Positions 9,728-18,855 of a stretch of DNA of 64,000 nt are shown here, piece after piece. The position numbers and the translations under genes were made by a program. Source of the stretch: Pseudarthrobacter sp. NamE2 (GTDB taxonomy: Bacteria; Actinomycetota; Actinomycetes; Actinomycetales; Micrococcaceae); assembly GCF_005796205.1 (NCBI RefSeq), contig NZ_VAHN01000001.1, positions 62,001-126,000 on the forward strand, written 5' to 3'. The number at the start of each line of letters is the position of its first letter. Position 1 is the first letter of the stretch. The notes below the pieces were generated by a model. It ran no database searches and had not been told where the DNA came from. It saw nothing but the letters and a program-made list of their open reading frames with translations.

Positions 9728-10774
9728 TTATGACACTTTGGGTGCGGAGCGGTCGAGTTCCTCGCGAATGATGTTCGTCCCTGCGCTGAGAGCACTCAGC
9801 TTGGCCAGTGCGACGTCCCGGGGGAACGGTGCCATGCCGCAGTTAGAGCTGGGGATGAGCTTGTCCGCATCAACGAACTGCAGGGCCTTGCGGAGGGTGT
9901 TGGCGACGTCCTCCGGGGTCTCGATGGTCTCGCTTGCGACGTCGATTGCCCCGAGCATGACTTTCTTGCCGCGGAGGAGCTCGATGAGGTCCATGGGCAC
10001 GTGGGAGTTCTGGCATTCCAGCGAGATGATATCGATGCTGGAGCTCTGCAGCAGCGGGAACGATTCCTCGTACTGCCGCCACTGTGAGCCGAGCGTCGCC
10101 TTCCAGTCAGTATTCGCCTTGATCCCGTAGCCGTAGCAGATATGCACGGCGGTCTCCGCACGCAGCCCTTCTGCCGCTCTCTCAAGCGCAGCCACGCCCC
10201 AGTCCTTGACCTCATCGAGGAAGACATTGAACGCGGGCTCGTCGAACTGGATGATGTCCACGCCGGCCGCCTCTAGTTCTTTCGCCTCCTGGTTCAGGAT
10301 CGTGGCGAACTCCCAGGCCAGCTTCTCGCGGCTCTTGTAGTGGTCATCGTAGAGCGTGTCCACCATCGTCATTGGACCGGGAAGAGTCCATTTGATCGGC
10401 CGGTCGGTGGCTGCGCGGAGGAACATCGCGTCTCGGACGAATACCGGCCGCTCGCGGCGCACCGCTCCGACGACGGTCGGCACGCTCGCGTCGTAGCGAT
10501 CGCGGATGCGCACGGTCTTGCGCTGTTCAAAGTCGACCCCGCTGAGATGTTCGATGAAGGTCGTGACGAAATGCTGGCGGGTTTGCTCGCCGTCGCTGAC
10601 GATGTCGATGCCGCGTCGGCTCTGCTCGTGGATGGCAATGCGCAGCGCATCCTGCTTGCCCTCGAGCAGCGCATTTCCCTCCAGCTTCCACGGGGACCAA
10701 AGAGTCTCCGGCTGTGCGAGCCACGATGGTTTCGGCAGGCTTCCGACAACGGTGGTGGGCAAAAGTGTGTTCAT
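9728..10774 (-). CDS. mesD: Folate-independent core methionine synthase, MesD-like
   Basis: A short MetE-type protein of 348 residues that contains only the C-terminal catalytic barrel (TTVVGSLPKPSWL at the N terminus) and lacks the folate-binding N-terminal domain. The zinc/homocysteine ligands are present: HICYGYG (His-x-Cys) and SSNCGMAPFP (distal Cys). Families of such core synthases (MesA-D) are known to make methionine without methyl-folate; MesD is the family that works with the DUF1852 protein MesX and needs oxygen. The upstream neighbour is DUF1852, which supports the MesD call. ATG 10774 has GGAG upstream; the longer open frame is not used. Confidence 0.82.
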   Translation of the reverse strand: MNTLLPTTVVGSLPKPSWLAQPETLWSPWKLEGNALLEGKQDALRIAIHEQSRRGIDIVSDGEQTRQHFVTTFIEHLSGVDFEQRKTVRIRDRYDASVPTVVGAVRRERPVFVRDAMFLRAATDRPIKWTLPGPMTMVDTLYDDHYKSREKLAWEFATILNQEAKELEAAGVDIIQFDEPAFNVFLDEVKDWGVAALERAAEGLRAETAVHICYGYGIKANTDWKATLGSQWRQYEESFPLLQSSSIDIISLECQNSHVPMDLIELLRGKKVMLGAIDVASETIETPEDVANTLRKALQFVDADKLIPSSNCGMAPFPRDVALAKLSALSAGTNIIREELDRSAPKVS

Positions 10775-10794
10775 GATTGACGATTCTCCGTGGG

Positions 10795-11787
10795 TCAGTT
10801 GACGAGAGCGGGGTAGTTGGCGGTCCACTGGTCCAACAGATCCTTGTGGGGCGTGATGAAGTGCTCCTCCGTGTACTTCGCCTGCGTGATCGCGAGCTGA
10901 CTGCGCTCGACGCGGTCGTAAGCGATCTGGGTCCGCGAGTAATCCTGCTCTCCCAGGCTCGGCTGGTAGACGGGGCCGGCGGCGGAGTTCGCGTTGTAGA
11001 TCTCCGGGCGGTAGATCTTCTGGAACGTCTCCATGGTGCTGATCGTGCCGATGAGCTGCAGGTTGGAGTAGTCGTTGAGCAGGTCGCCGCGGAAATAGAA
11101 GGCGAGCGGCGCAACGCTGCCGCGTGGCATGAAGTAGCGAACCTGCAGCCCCATCTTTCCGAAGTATGCGTCCGTCAGCGAGAACTCGTCCTGCTGGTAC
11201 TCGACGCCCAGGACTGGGTGACGGTTCCCCGTTCGCCGGTACGTCTTGCTCGTGGAGACGCTGATGCACACCACTGGCGGCTGCGGGAAGCGTTCCTGGC
11301 ATTCCGGGGAATCGAGGAAGTGCTGGAACAGTTTGCCGTGAAGATCGCCGAAGTCCTCGGGAACGGTGGGCTTGCCTGAGTCCCCTGCTGCCGCTGGCAG
11401 TACGACGCTGAAGTCGAAGTCACGGACGTAGGAGGAGAAGTTGTTCCCGACGATCCCGTGGTGGCGGACCCCGTTCAGCTGGTCGACGATCTGGATGTCG
11501 AGAACCTCGAACAGCGGGAACTGCTGATCCGTGCCTTCCGCAGTGAACTGTATCTGCACGGAGACGATCTCAAGCTCGAGCGTGTAACGGTCCCGGTCTG
11601 GGTTGTCCCAGCCTGCGAGGTCGTTGAAGCGGCGCCGCATCATGGTCAAGGCGTTGCGGAGGTTCTCCTGGCGGTGCTCGCCCCGTGCCAGGTTGGCGAA
11701 ATTCGTCGTGATCCGGGAGCCTTCCGACGGGGAGTAGTCCTCGTTGAAGCGGGTCGTGGTGATGCTGAAGGTGAAGTCGTCTGCCAT
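10795..11787 (-). CDS. mesX: DUF1852 protein, MesX-like partner of core methionine synthase
   Basis: 330 residues matching the DUF1852 family in its conserved beginning (RITTNFANLARGEHRQENLR) and ending (AITQAKYTEEHFITPHKDLLDQW). MesX is required with MesD for folate-independent methionine formation; the methyl donor is not established, as far as I know. It is first in the operon mesX-mesD-flavin reductase. The ATG at 11787 lacks a clear ribosome binding site. Divergent from a LysR gene across a gap of about 120 bp that contains a LysR-type dyad. Confidence 0.82.
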   Translation of the reverse strand: MADDFTFSITTTRFNEDYSPSEGSRITTNFANLARGEHRQENLRNALTMMRRRFNDLAGWDNPDRDRYTLELEIVSVQIQFTAEGTDQQFPLFEVLDIQIVDQLNGVRHHGIVGNNFSSYVRDFDFSVVLPAAAGDSGKPTVPEDFGDLHGKLFQHFLDSPECQERFPQPPVVCISVSTSKTYRRTGNRHPVLGVEYQQDEFSLTDAYFGKMGLQVRYFMPRGSVAPLAFYFRGDLLNDYSNLQLIGTISTMETFQKIYRPEIYNANSAAGPVYQPSLGEQDYSRTQIAYDRVERSQLAITQAKYTEEHFITPHKDLLDQWTANYPALVN

Positions 11788-11882
11788 GCGTTGCCAATCC
11801 GTTGATGATGGGCCGGAGACGGCCTTTCAGAAGGGGATGTATCCATGTTGCAGCCTTCCGGAGGTATCGAGTAACTAGGGGT

Positions 11883-11902
11883 TTCTATGCACTCATATAG
11901 AA
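11883..11902. promoter_or_regulatory. LysR-type operator between mesX and the divergent lysR
   Basis: TTCTAT (11883-11888) and ATAGAA (11897-11902) form an interrupted dyad, of the T-N11-A form bound by LysR proteins, in the intergenic region shared by mesX and the LysR gene that starts at 11910. It lies just upstream of the lysR start, suiting autoregulation and activation of the mesX operon. Confidence 0.55.
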
Positions 11903-11909
11903 TTTTCCT

Positions 11910-12851
11910 ATGCCACAGCTTTCGAGCGGACTGACCCTGCAGCAGCTCCGCTACTTCATAGAAGTTGCAGCTGAGGGGTCGATCTCCGCGGCTGCCGATC
12001 TTCTCTACGTAGCGCAGCCGACAATGTCCGCAGCGATGAAGGACCTTGAGGCCCGGGTGGGCCGTGCGCTCCTGCTTCGCTCCGCCCGCGGGGTCACCCT
12101 CACCGCCGACGGGGTAGAGTTCCTCGGCTATGCGAGGCAGGTCGTCGAGCAGTTCGCTCTCCTCGAGCAGCGCTACCTTGGTAGGCCACCGACGCGACGT
12201 CTGCTCGGGGTGTCAACGCAGCACTACTCGTTCGCGGTGGACGCCTTCGTCCGGATGGTCAAGGCCACTGAGGTGGCCGAATACGAGTTCTCGCTGCGTG
12301 AGTCCCGCACCTGGGACATCATCGAGGATGTCCGGACGCTCCGCAGCGAGATAGGCATCCTCTACCGGAACGATTTCAACCGGAAGATCATCGACAAGCT
12401 ACTCCGGGAATCCGGGCTCGCGTTCACTCCGCTTTTCCTCGCCGAACCGCACATTTTCATTTCACGGAACAACCCGCTCGCCTCAAAAGAGCGTGCGACT
12501 CTCGCCGATCTCGCCGGCTTGCCGCGGCTAACCTTCGATCAAGGTGCGAACAACTCTTTTTACTTCGCCGAGGAGATTCTCTCCACCTTGTCCAGTAAGC
12601 AGGAGATCCGAGTCTCTGACCGTGCGACGATCTTCAACCTCATGATCGGGCTCCACGGCTACACGATCTCGACGGGCATCATCAGCGGGCAGCTCGACCC
12701 GGAGATCGTCGCCATCCCGCTCGACGTTGACGAACGCATCGAGATCGGCTGGATCGGCCACGCCGCGATTCCGCTTACCGACCAAGCGCAGCGCTACCTC
12801 AGGGAATTGCGGGCCGTCGTCGCTGAGTTCGGCGTAGCGCTACTCGACTGA
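11910..12851 (+). CDS. LysR-family regulator, probably of the mesX-mesD operon
   Basis: 313 residues. N-terminal helix-turn-helix (SISAAADLLYVAQPTMSAAM) and a full substrate-binding domain. It is transcribed divergently from the methionine operon with a dyad in the shared promoter, the classical LysR arrangement. By analogy with MetR and other sulfur regulators it may sense homocysteine or another sulfur metabolite; that is inference. ATG 11910 lies directly after the AT-rich operator region. Confidence 0.88.
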   Translation: MPQLSSGLTLQQLRYFIEVAAEGSISAAADLLYVAQPTMSAAMKDLEARVGRALLLRSARGVTLTADGVEFLGYARQVVEQFALLEQRYLGRPPTRRLLGVSTQHYSFAVDAFVRMVKATEVAEYEFSLRESRTWDIIEDVRTLRSEIGILYRNDFNRKIIDKLLRESGLAFTPLFLAEPHIFISRNNPLASKERATLADLAGLPRLTFDQGANNSFYFAEEILSTLSSKQEIRVSDRATIFNLMIGLHGYTISTGIISGQLDPEIVAIPLDVDERIEIGWIGHAAIPLTDQAQRYLRELRAVVAEFGVALLD

Positions 12852-13332
12852 CTGCAGTTAAGCGGGCGGTCTTTACCCCTTCGGTGATTGGACGTGTTTG
12901 TTGCAGCCGAGCGGGTTGCTGGTATCGCACATGCCCGTCGCCGTCGTTGGCATGACCGGTGCGGACGCCAGCGAGGAAACCGGCCTGTTCCAGGTGGTGA
13001 CGATCCAGCCCGGGGACATCACGCAGGGCTTGTAAGGCTGCGGTGCCGTACTGCGCAATCAAGTTTCTACTTCCCGGAGTGGCGTCAGAATGATGTCAAT
13101 TTCCCGCATTATTGACGCCTACTCACGATGTTCTCAGACTCCACTCTGACAGTCCGGATGGGAAGGAAACCAAGGTAACTGTCCCGAGACACGCGAAAAA
13201 GTCCAAGGAATCCGGATTTGTTGAATCCGGTTGGGGCAAGCGGTGGCGATGTCACATGCTGTTACTCGCGGGCTGCTGAGAACAAGCCCGTAGCTCCGCG
13301 CGTAGGCGACATTTGCCCTTCTCAAGTGGCCT
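12852..13332. other. Gene-poor stretch with possible degenerate mobile-element remnants
   Basis: I see no intact gene here. Minus-strand frames over 12873-13062 (ending CDTSNPLGCNKHVQSPKG in one frame, containing LQALRDVPGLDRHHLEQAG in another) look like shredded coding sequence, but I cannot assign a family. AATCCGGATT and AATCCGG repeats occur at 13206-13230. The stretch ends at repeat copy B. Confidence 0.35.
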
Positions 13333-13358
13333 TGACGTCAGGTTTGGGTGTGCCCTAA
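13333..13358 (+). repeat. Repeat copy B at the left edge of the sulfatase island
   Basis: 26 bp, of which 24 match copy A at 7881-7906, in the same orientation. The core GTCAGGTTTGGGTGTGC differs by one base from copies A and C. It lies 50 bp from the stop of the formylglycine-generating enzyme gene, and copy C lies 15.7 kb away at the other side of the sulfatase genes. Confidence 0.75.
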
Positions 13359-13407
13359 TGGGCTCCCTCCTCGCTTTGGGGCGGCCTTGAAGCAGCAACT
13401 GAGCGAT

Positions 13408-14412
13408 TTATGGTTCATCTCCGCTGGCTGCAACAGTGCGGAAGCCACAGTTACCCGAGGAGGAGTCTGGTGTGTTGGAGGTGCGGGCCGCGACCCGGTA
13501 GCGGTTACAGTACGAGTCGTGGCACAGGTAGGAGCCGCCGCGCATGACGCGCCCGGCCCCAATACTTGGCCCTAGTGGATTATCTGTGGGGGAGTTGCGG
13601 TAATACTTCGGCAAGAACCAGTCGCCACACCATTCCCAGACGTTTCCGGCCATCTCGTACAGCCCGTAACCGTTTGGCGGAAAGGATTTTGTTGGGGCGG
13701 TGCCCAGATGCCCGTCGTCGCGCGTGTTGATTTTCGGGAATGTCCCTTGCCAGATATTGCAACGGTGTTCCCCGCCGGGGGTCAGGTCATTACCCCAGCA
13801 GTACCGCATGCCCTCCAGCCCTCCTCTGGCCGCATATTCCCATTCTGCTTCTGTGGGCAGTCGGCGCCGAGCCCAGGCGCAGTAGGCAAGGGCATCGTGA
13901 TGAGAGACATGGACCACTGGGTGATTTTCGATGTCCTCCCAACTCGAGGACGGCCCTGCGGGATGTGCCCAATTGGCACCCCGCACGTTCAGCCACCATG
14001 GCGCGCCGGCAGCGGCACCGAGAATGTCGCGGGGTTGGGCCCGAACCAGCATATGGAACACGGCTGAAGTTCCATACTGTTCCGCCTCGGTACAGTATCC
14101 AGTTTCTCTGATGAAGTCAGCAAACATGCTGTTGGTCACAGGAGTCGCGTCAATCCTGAACCCGTCCAGCTTCACCTCGTGCACCGGAGTCTCGCCGTCC
14201 GAGGGATAGCCCTCTGCGAAGGCATCACCCATGGCGAAGCGGCCGCCGCTAAGGCCGACGTCCTGGTGCCTTGCACCCTGCAGGGAGCGTGTCTGGCGAA
14301 GAACACGGGGCTGTCGCGTTTTTATAAGGGGTTCCCTCGGCGATGAGCAGCAGTTTGTAGTGTTGCTCATTGGTGAGTCACCGGATGAATTGGCGTTTGA
14401 CGTTGGGTCCAT
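13408..14412 (-). CDS. Formylglycine-generating enzyme (sulfatase-modifying factor)
   Basis: Oxidises the cysteine in the CxPxR motif of sulfatases to the catalytic C-alpha-formylglycine, using copper and oxygen. About 334 residues with the FGE-sulfatase fold: GGRFAMGD, PVTNSMFADFI, RLPTEAEWEYAARGG, MAGNVWEWCGDWF, and near the C terminus GGSYLCHDSYCNRYR carrying the two copper-binding cysteines (about residues 297 and 302). I take the ATG at 14412, which has GGAGG five bases upstream; longer and shorter starts exist. It is downstream of a sulfatase on the same strand, and all five sulfatases of the island are of the cysteine type that needs it. Confidence 0.93.
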   Translation of the reverse strand: MDPTSNANSSGDSPMSNTTNCCSSPREPLIKTRQPRVLRQTRSLQGARHQDVGLSGGRFAMGDAFAEGYPSDGETPVHEVKLDGFRIDATPVTNSMFADFIRETGYCTEAEQYGTSAVFHMLVRAQPRDILGAAAGAPWWLNVRGANWAHPAGPSSSWEDIENHPVVHVSHHDALAYCAWARRRLPTEAEWEYAARGGLEGMRYCWGNDLTPGGEHRCNIWQGTFPKINTRDDGHLGTAPTKSFPPNGYGLYEMAGNVWEWCGDWFLPKYYRNSPTDNPLGPSIGAGRVMRGGSYLCHDSYCNRYRVAARTSNTPDSSSGNCGFRTVAASGDEP

Positions 14413-14571
14413 ATCGCCTCCATCACTTTGCATGTCAGTAAGACGGCCTCGCAACCTTCATCAGAAATCTGGTACTCGATAGCCCTAAGTTTGTCTGGGC
14501 CCTTTCAGTTTAAGGGGAAGGGACGTCACTGAGTGAAGGTGCCCATATTGCGATGCCTCTTCCGCTAGCTA

Positions 14572-16368
14572 TTAGGGGGGTTCCGGCATGTCCCTTGAGG
14601 ATGCAGCCGATCTCAGTTCCACTGCCACTTGTTGGAGGGTTGGCCAGCTGATCGTTCCTCGCAGTGCGACTGTAGCGCGGTAGAGGGAAACTGGGCCGGA
14701 GATCCGGGGAAAGAGCCCTGTGAGGAGTTTGCGGTCAAGGTACCGTTCCAAAATGGCACGGGTTGCCGGGTCGGCGAGCAGGTCTGCGATTGGCGTGTGA
14801 ACGCTTGGCGTCCCGGCGGGGAAGTGACTGGGCGGTAAGAAGGTGAATTCCGGTTTTTGCCTTGCGCAGCTTAGGTGTTCTTTTCCCACTGGTCCCTCTT
14901 CGGGAAGACCCAGCCGCTCGAACTGGCTGCGGGGTGAGTCGTTGCGCTTCAGGAGATCCACGAGGGCTTTGCACATCCGTAGCTCCAGGTCTTCGTCCAA
15001 GAGCGGCGTCGTTTGGTGAGGGTCCGTTTTGAGGTCAAACAGGAGTGTGCCCAGCGAGCGGGGGTTTCCCATGGTTGCCGCGGGGGAGCGCAGAACGGGG
15101 CAGCCTTTGGTGAAGGTAAACGGTTGGGCGAGTTCGGCCCCGGAGAGTTCGTGCAAGGTGAAGAAGCCGCGCATGTGGGTTGGCATGAGCGTGTGTTCGT
15201 GCAGCGGAGAGTTGTCCGGGCTGGTGCATGTGCGCATGTACACGTACCTTCCGTCCGTAATATTGACCTGGCCTCCGAAGGCACCGAACAAAACGAAGTC
15301 GTGGGCTGGTCTTTCATTCCGCAGAACCGAAGGCAGGGAGATACCCTGCATATCCGATGTTGGCTCTAGGCCAAAGTGTTCCAAGAGTGTAGGCGCTATA
15401 TCGATCGTCTGGACGAGCCCGTTGTGGCGGGATCCGGCCCTCCCGGAGGAAGGATCCCAAAGGAATAGCGGGGTGTGGATGACTTCCTCGTACCACGGCT
15501 GAACGCTCTTACCCCACCATCCGTGTTCGCCCAGGAAAAACCCGTGGTCGGTGCACACAATGAGCAGCGTGTCCTCCCACATCGAATACTCGTCCATGAG
15601 GTCCAGCACCCGGCCCAATGACTGGTCGCAGAGTTCGGTCAGTGCCGAGTACCGGTTACGGACATGGTTGCGCACCCGATTGTCTTCGATGTCCTCCATG
15701 TATTCCGGCCATTCGTACTCCGGACCGGTGTAGCTGGGATCGTCGTATTTCGCATTCAAGTCAGGCGTGCTGAAAAACGGTTCGTGGGGGTCGAACGTTT
15801 CCACCTGGATCATCCAGCGGTCCTGGAGGTGGTTGGTGCGGATGAACTCCTCGGCTGCATCAAAGGTCCGGATCTGAGGGTGGTCGGCGAATTCTGCCAT
15901 GTACTTGCGGTTGATCTGGTCCTGCCGCCAGGTGCCTAACCGGTGAACACGCAAGTCGTTGGCGGGCGGCGGATCAGCGACCTCACCTTTCCAGGGGTCC
16001 CCCTGCTGCCCCCGGATCAATGAGTAGGTCGAGTAACGCGTGTGGTACGTAGCTCCGCCATCCTCCCAGTAATGCATGTGATCCGTCGCCAGGTGGGTGT
16101 GCACGCCGGCAGCCCGCAGCATCTCCGGAACAGAGTCATCAAAAGGCTCCATTGGCCCCCACCCCCGGTGCAGGAAGTTGTATCGGCCGGTATGGAGCTC
16201 CCTCCTCGCCGGCATACAGGGCATACTCCCGGCGTAGGACGTTTCCATGGTGACAGTTCGGCGGGCCAACCGGGCGAAGTTGGGCGTGCTCACAGGGGTC
16301 TCGGCGTTGTATGCGGGAAGGTACTCCCGGTTCAGGCTATCGAACATAACAACTATGGCGCGTGTCAT
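14572..16368 (-). CDS. Sulfatase 1 (Cys-type, 598 residues)
   Basis: Hydrolyses a sulfate ester; substrate unknown. The formylglycine site is C51-M-P-A-R55 followed by LHTGRYN. N-terminal metal-ligand motif VVMFDSLNREYLPAY; further ligands in VCTDHGFFLGEHGWWGK. It is about 100 residues longer than the other four and has a divergent C-terminal third. No signal peptide, so it is probably cytosolic and acts on imported substrate. Located between lysR and the FGE gene, all on the minus strand. Confidence 0.92.
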   Translation of the reverse strand: MTRAIVVMFDSLNREYLPAYNAETPVSTPNFARLARRTVTMETSYAGSMPCMPARRELHTGRYNFLHRGWGPMEPFDDSVPEMLRAAGVHTHLATDHMHYWEDGGATYHTRYSTYSLIRGQQGDPWKGEVADPPPANDLRVHRLGTWRQDQINRKYMAEFADHPQIRTFDAAEEFIRTNHLQDRWMIQVETFDPHEPFFSTPDLNAKYDDPSYTGPEYEWPEYMEDIEDNRVRNHVRNRYSALTELCDQSLGRVLDLMDEYSMWEDTLLIVCTDHGFFLGEHGWWGKSVQPWYEEVIHTPLFLWDPSSGRAGSRHNGLVQTIDIAPTLLEHFGLEPTSDMQGISLPSVLRNERPAHDFVLFGAFGGQVNITDGRYVYMRTCTSPDNSPLHEHTLMPTHMRGFFTLHELSGAELAQPFTFTKGCPVLRSPAATMGNPRSLGTLLFDLKTDPHQTTPLLDEDLELRMCKALVDLLKRNDSPRSQFERLGLPEEGPVGKEHLSCARQKPEFTFLPPSHFPAGTPSVHTPIADLLADPATRAILERYLDRKLLTGLFPRISGPVSLYRATVALRGTISWPTLQQVAVELRSAASSRDMPEPP

Positions 16369-16447
16369 CGTCCTCCCTCATCCGAAATGTGAATGAGATT
16401 GCTGATGTCAGCAGTACCTCGAATCATGGCAGTGCCAGCGGATAGGT

Positions 16448-17359
16448 TCAAGGTGCCGGGTCGGCCAGTGTCCAGTTCCCGGCCCCATCGGCTACTACTT
16501 CGACCAGTTTGGCAACGACCGGAGAGTCGTGCCAGCGACGGTGGGCGAACCAGAGTGACGCACCGATATCACGAGGGTCCAAAGGGACGGACTTCACTCC
16601 AACCCGGGTGATGGAGGCGTGTGATGCCGATTGGATGCATATGCCTACGCCTCCGGCAACGAGCGCCAGTTGTGCTTCCAAGGTATCGCCAAAAGCCTCA
16701 ATGTTCGGCTGGAAGCCATGCTCTCGACAGGCATCAATGATCAGGTCATAAAACGATGAGCCAAAGTGCCGGTGCCAGAGAACGTAATTTTCTTCGCTCA
16801 GCTCTGCAAGGGAGACGAGGGAGCGGCCCGCCAGCCGGTGGTGGTTCGGGAAGAAGACAACGAATGATTCATCCAGGAGCTTCACTGTCCGGATCGATCG
16901 CTGGTTCGCAACACGCCTCAGAATCGCGGCGTCAAGTGCTCCTGTGAGGATGGCATGCTCTTGCGATGTGCTATCGCGGAAGTGCCTTAACTCGATCACG
17001 CTGGTGGGTGAAGTAATCCGAAATCTCCGGATGATCTCCGGCAGCGGTCCGTTGAGACCTGCCCCCAAGGAACCGATGACAATCCGACCCGCACGTCCTG
17101 CCTTGTAGTCCTGGAGGAGAAGCTCCGCCCTGTCCGCCGTTGCCAGCGTTTGTCTCGCTGGCTCCAGAAACAACGTGCCAGCTTCAGTAAGGCTGATCTC
17201 CCGGCTCGTGCGAACCACCAGCTGGGTGCCAAGAGAAATCTCCAGTTTCTGCAGCTGCTGGCTCAGCGCTGACTGCGATATCCGCAAACGGGCGGCCGCT
17301 CTCCCAAAATGCAATTCATCAGCCAAAACGCTGAAGATTTCGAGCTGGCGCAGCTGCAT
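16448..17359 (-). CDS. LysR-family regulator of the sulfatase island
   Basis: 303 residues. Helix-turn-helix LHFGRAAARLRISQSALSQQ (residues about 17-36) and a LysR ligand-binding domain. It is divergent from sulfatase 2 across a 53-bp gap and upstream of sulfatase 1 and FGE on the same strand, so it is placed to regulate both directions. The ATG at 17359 overlaps a small inverted repeat. Confidence 0.9.
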   Translation of the reverse strand: MQLRQLEIFSVLADELHFGRAAARLRISQSALSQQLQKLEISLGTQLVVRTSREISLTEAGTLFLEPARQTLATADRAELLLQDYKAGRAGRIVIGSLGAGLNGPLPEIIRRFRITSPTSVIELRHFRDSTSQEHAILTGALDAAILRRVANQRSIRTVKLLDESFVVFFPNHHRLAGRSLVSLAELSEENYVLWHRHFGSSFYDLIIDACREHGFQPNIEAFGDTLEAQLALVAGGVGICIQSASHASITRVGVKSVPLDPRDIGASLWFAHRRWHDSPVVAKLVEVVADGAGNWTLADPAP

Positions 17360-17372
17360 AAGTAAAGCTTAT
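17358..17372. promoter_or_regulatory. Inverted repeat in the lysR/sulfatase divergent promoter
   Basis: ATAAG-N5-CTTAT spans 17358-17372 and overlaps the start codon of the LysR gene. It is short, but it is the only dyad in the 53-bp gap and suits negative autoregulation by LysR. Confidence 0.4.
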
Positions 17373-17412
17373 CGGAAGAGTAGCTTGACCGCGTTGTTCT
17401 GCAAATTCGCCG

Positions 17413-18855
17413 GTGTTTGAATGGAATATGCGGGCCAGCCAGCAGCTTTCGCGCCCCAACATCGTCCTTATCTTGGCCGATGACATGGGTTATGGCGACT
17501 TTGGATTCGTAAATGGTCAGCTGAATTCCACCCCGGAACTCGATTCTCTTGCATCTGACTCGCTCGTCTTCACCCAGCACTACTCAGCTTCCCCAGTTTG
17601 TGCCCCCGCCCGTGCTGCCTTCCTCACCGGCCGCTATCCACAGCGGACTGGCGTGATCGATACTTTAGAGGCGCGGGGGACGGACAGACTTTCCCTTGCC
17701 GAAGTCACTCTGGCCGCTGCCCTGCGGGCCAGCGGTTACCGAACAGGCCTGATAGGAAAATGGCACACGGGGGCGATCGGGGAGGCGTATGCCCCCGGAG
17801 AGCGGGGCTTTGAGGAATTTGTCGGGTTCCGTGGTGGTTGGCAGGACTACTGGCAATGGAACCTGGAAGTGCAGGGGAAACGTCTACATCCGGATGGCAG
17901 GTATCTCACTGACGTCCTTGCGGACGAGTCGGTGGAGTTCATCCAACGCCATGCCGGTGAGCCGTTTTTTCTCCATGTGGCCTTTAACGCCCCTCACTTT
18001 CCGTTCCAAGCCCCGAGCGAGCTCATCGGAAGGCATCGTTCGGCGGCCCCGAACGAGGTGGTCGCGACCATCTACGCCATGGTTGAGGCGATGGATCGAG
18101 GGGTTGGACGGATTAGGCAGGCGCTGGTGGATGCGGGCCTTTCAGACAAAACCATATTCCTGTTCACCAGCGACAACGGACCGGACCATGGTGGAGAAGG
18201 CGTCCATTCGGCGGCCAGATTTAACGCCGGCCTGAAGGGCGCGAAGCAATACGTTTACGACGGCGGCATCCGGCTTCCGCTCATTCTGCACTGGCCCGAG
18301 GGCGTCACTCCAGGGAGCACAAACCAATTCGCCCATTTCGTTGACTGGTACCCCACTCTTCTGGGAGTAGCTGGAGCAGAAAACCCGAGCGGCTTGCCCC
18401 TTGATGGTCAGGACTTGCGCCCTGTCTTTACCGGTTCAAAAGTGGAATACGGCCCCCGCTTCTGGCAGTGGACCCGCTACCAACCCATGTTGGCGTCGAA
18501 CGCGGCGATGCGGGACGGGCGCTGGAAACTGGTTCACCCGGCCCTCGCCGGAACTCTGGATCTGGATCCGGAGGACGAGAGGATCGATGCTGAAATAAAG
18601 GTCCGCCCAGAGCTCTATCCAGAACCTGTCAACGGGCCTCCCAGCGTACGTTCGCTGCCTGAACCAGGGCCCGTCCAACTTTTCGACATCAGCGAGGACG
18701 AGTGGGAGCGGCACGACGTCGCCGCTCGCTATCCCACTGTTGTGGCTCGGATGGAAGCAGAACTGAACCGATGGTTCGAGTCGGTGGAAGCCGAGCGGAG
18801 CAACACTCATCGGGGCGAGCAATGGGGAGGGAGAGGGGATAGCCATGAACAGTAA
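17413..18855 (+). CDS. Sulfatase 2 (arylsulfatase-like, 480 residues)
   Basis: Typical sulfatase: metal motif NIVLILADDMGYGD, formylglycine site C63-A-P-A-R67 followed by AAFLTGRYPQRTG, and second-half ligands FTSDNGPDHGG. No signal peptide. The frame opens with GTG at 17413; an ATG at 17428 is equally plausible (five residues shorter), and neither has a strong ribosome binding site. Its 3' end overlaps the next sulfatase start by 11 bp, so the two are translationally coupled. Confidence 0.92.
   Translation: MFEWNMRASQQLSRPNIVLILADDMGYGDFGFVNGQLNSTPELDSLASDSLVFTQHYSASPVCAPARAAFLTGRYPQRTGVIDTLEARGTDRLSLAEVTLAAALRASGYRTGLIGKWHTGAIGEAYAPGERGFEEFVGFRGGWQDYWQWNLEVQGKRLHPDGRYLTDVLADESVEFIQRHAGEPFFLHVAFNAPHFPFQAPSELIGRHRSAAPNEVVATIYAMVEAMDRGVGRIRQALVDAGLSDKTIFLFTSDNGPDHGGEGVHSAARFNAGLKGAKQYVYDGGIRLPLILHWPEGVTPGSTNQFAHFVDWYPTLLGVAGAENPSGLPLDGQDLRPVFTGSKVEYGPRFWQWTRYQPMLASNAAMRDGRWKLVHPALAGTLDLDPEDERIDAEIKVRPELYPEPVNGPPSVRSLPEPGPVQLFDISEDEWERHDVAARYPTVVARMEAELNRWFESVEAERSNTHRGEQWGGRGDSHEQ

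Noticed and set aside
11788..11909. SAM riboswitch or other methionine-linked riboswitch upstream of mesX
   Set aside because: The 122-bp gap contains a LysR-type dyad but no S-box-like arrangement of stems.
12873..13062. Possible transposase fragment on the minus strand
   Set aside because: Short stretches look like coding sequence, but no DDE, HTH or family motif can be pointed to, so I only describe the region as possibly degenerate.
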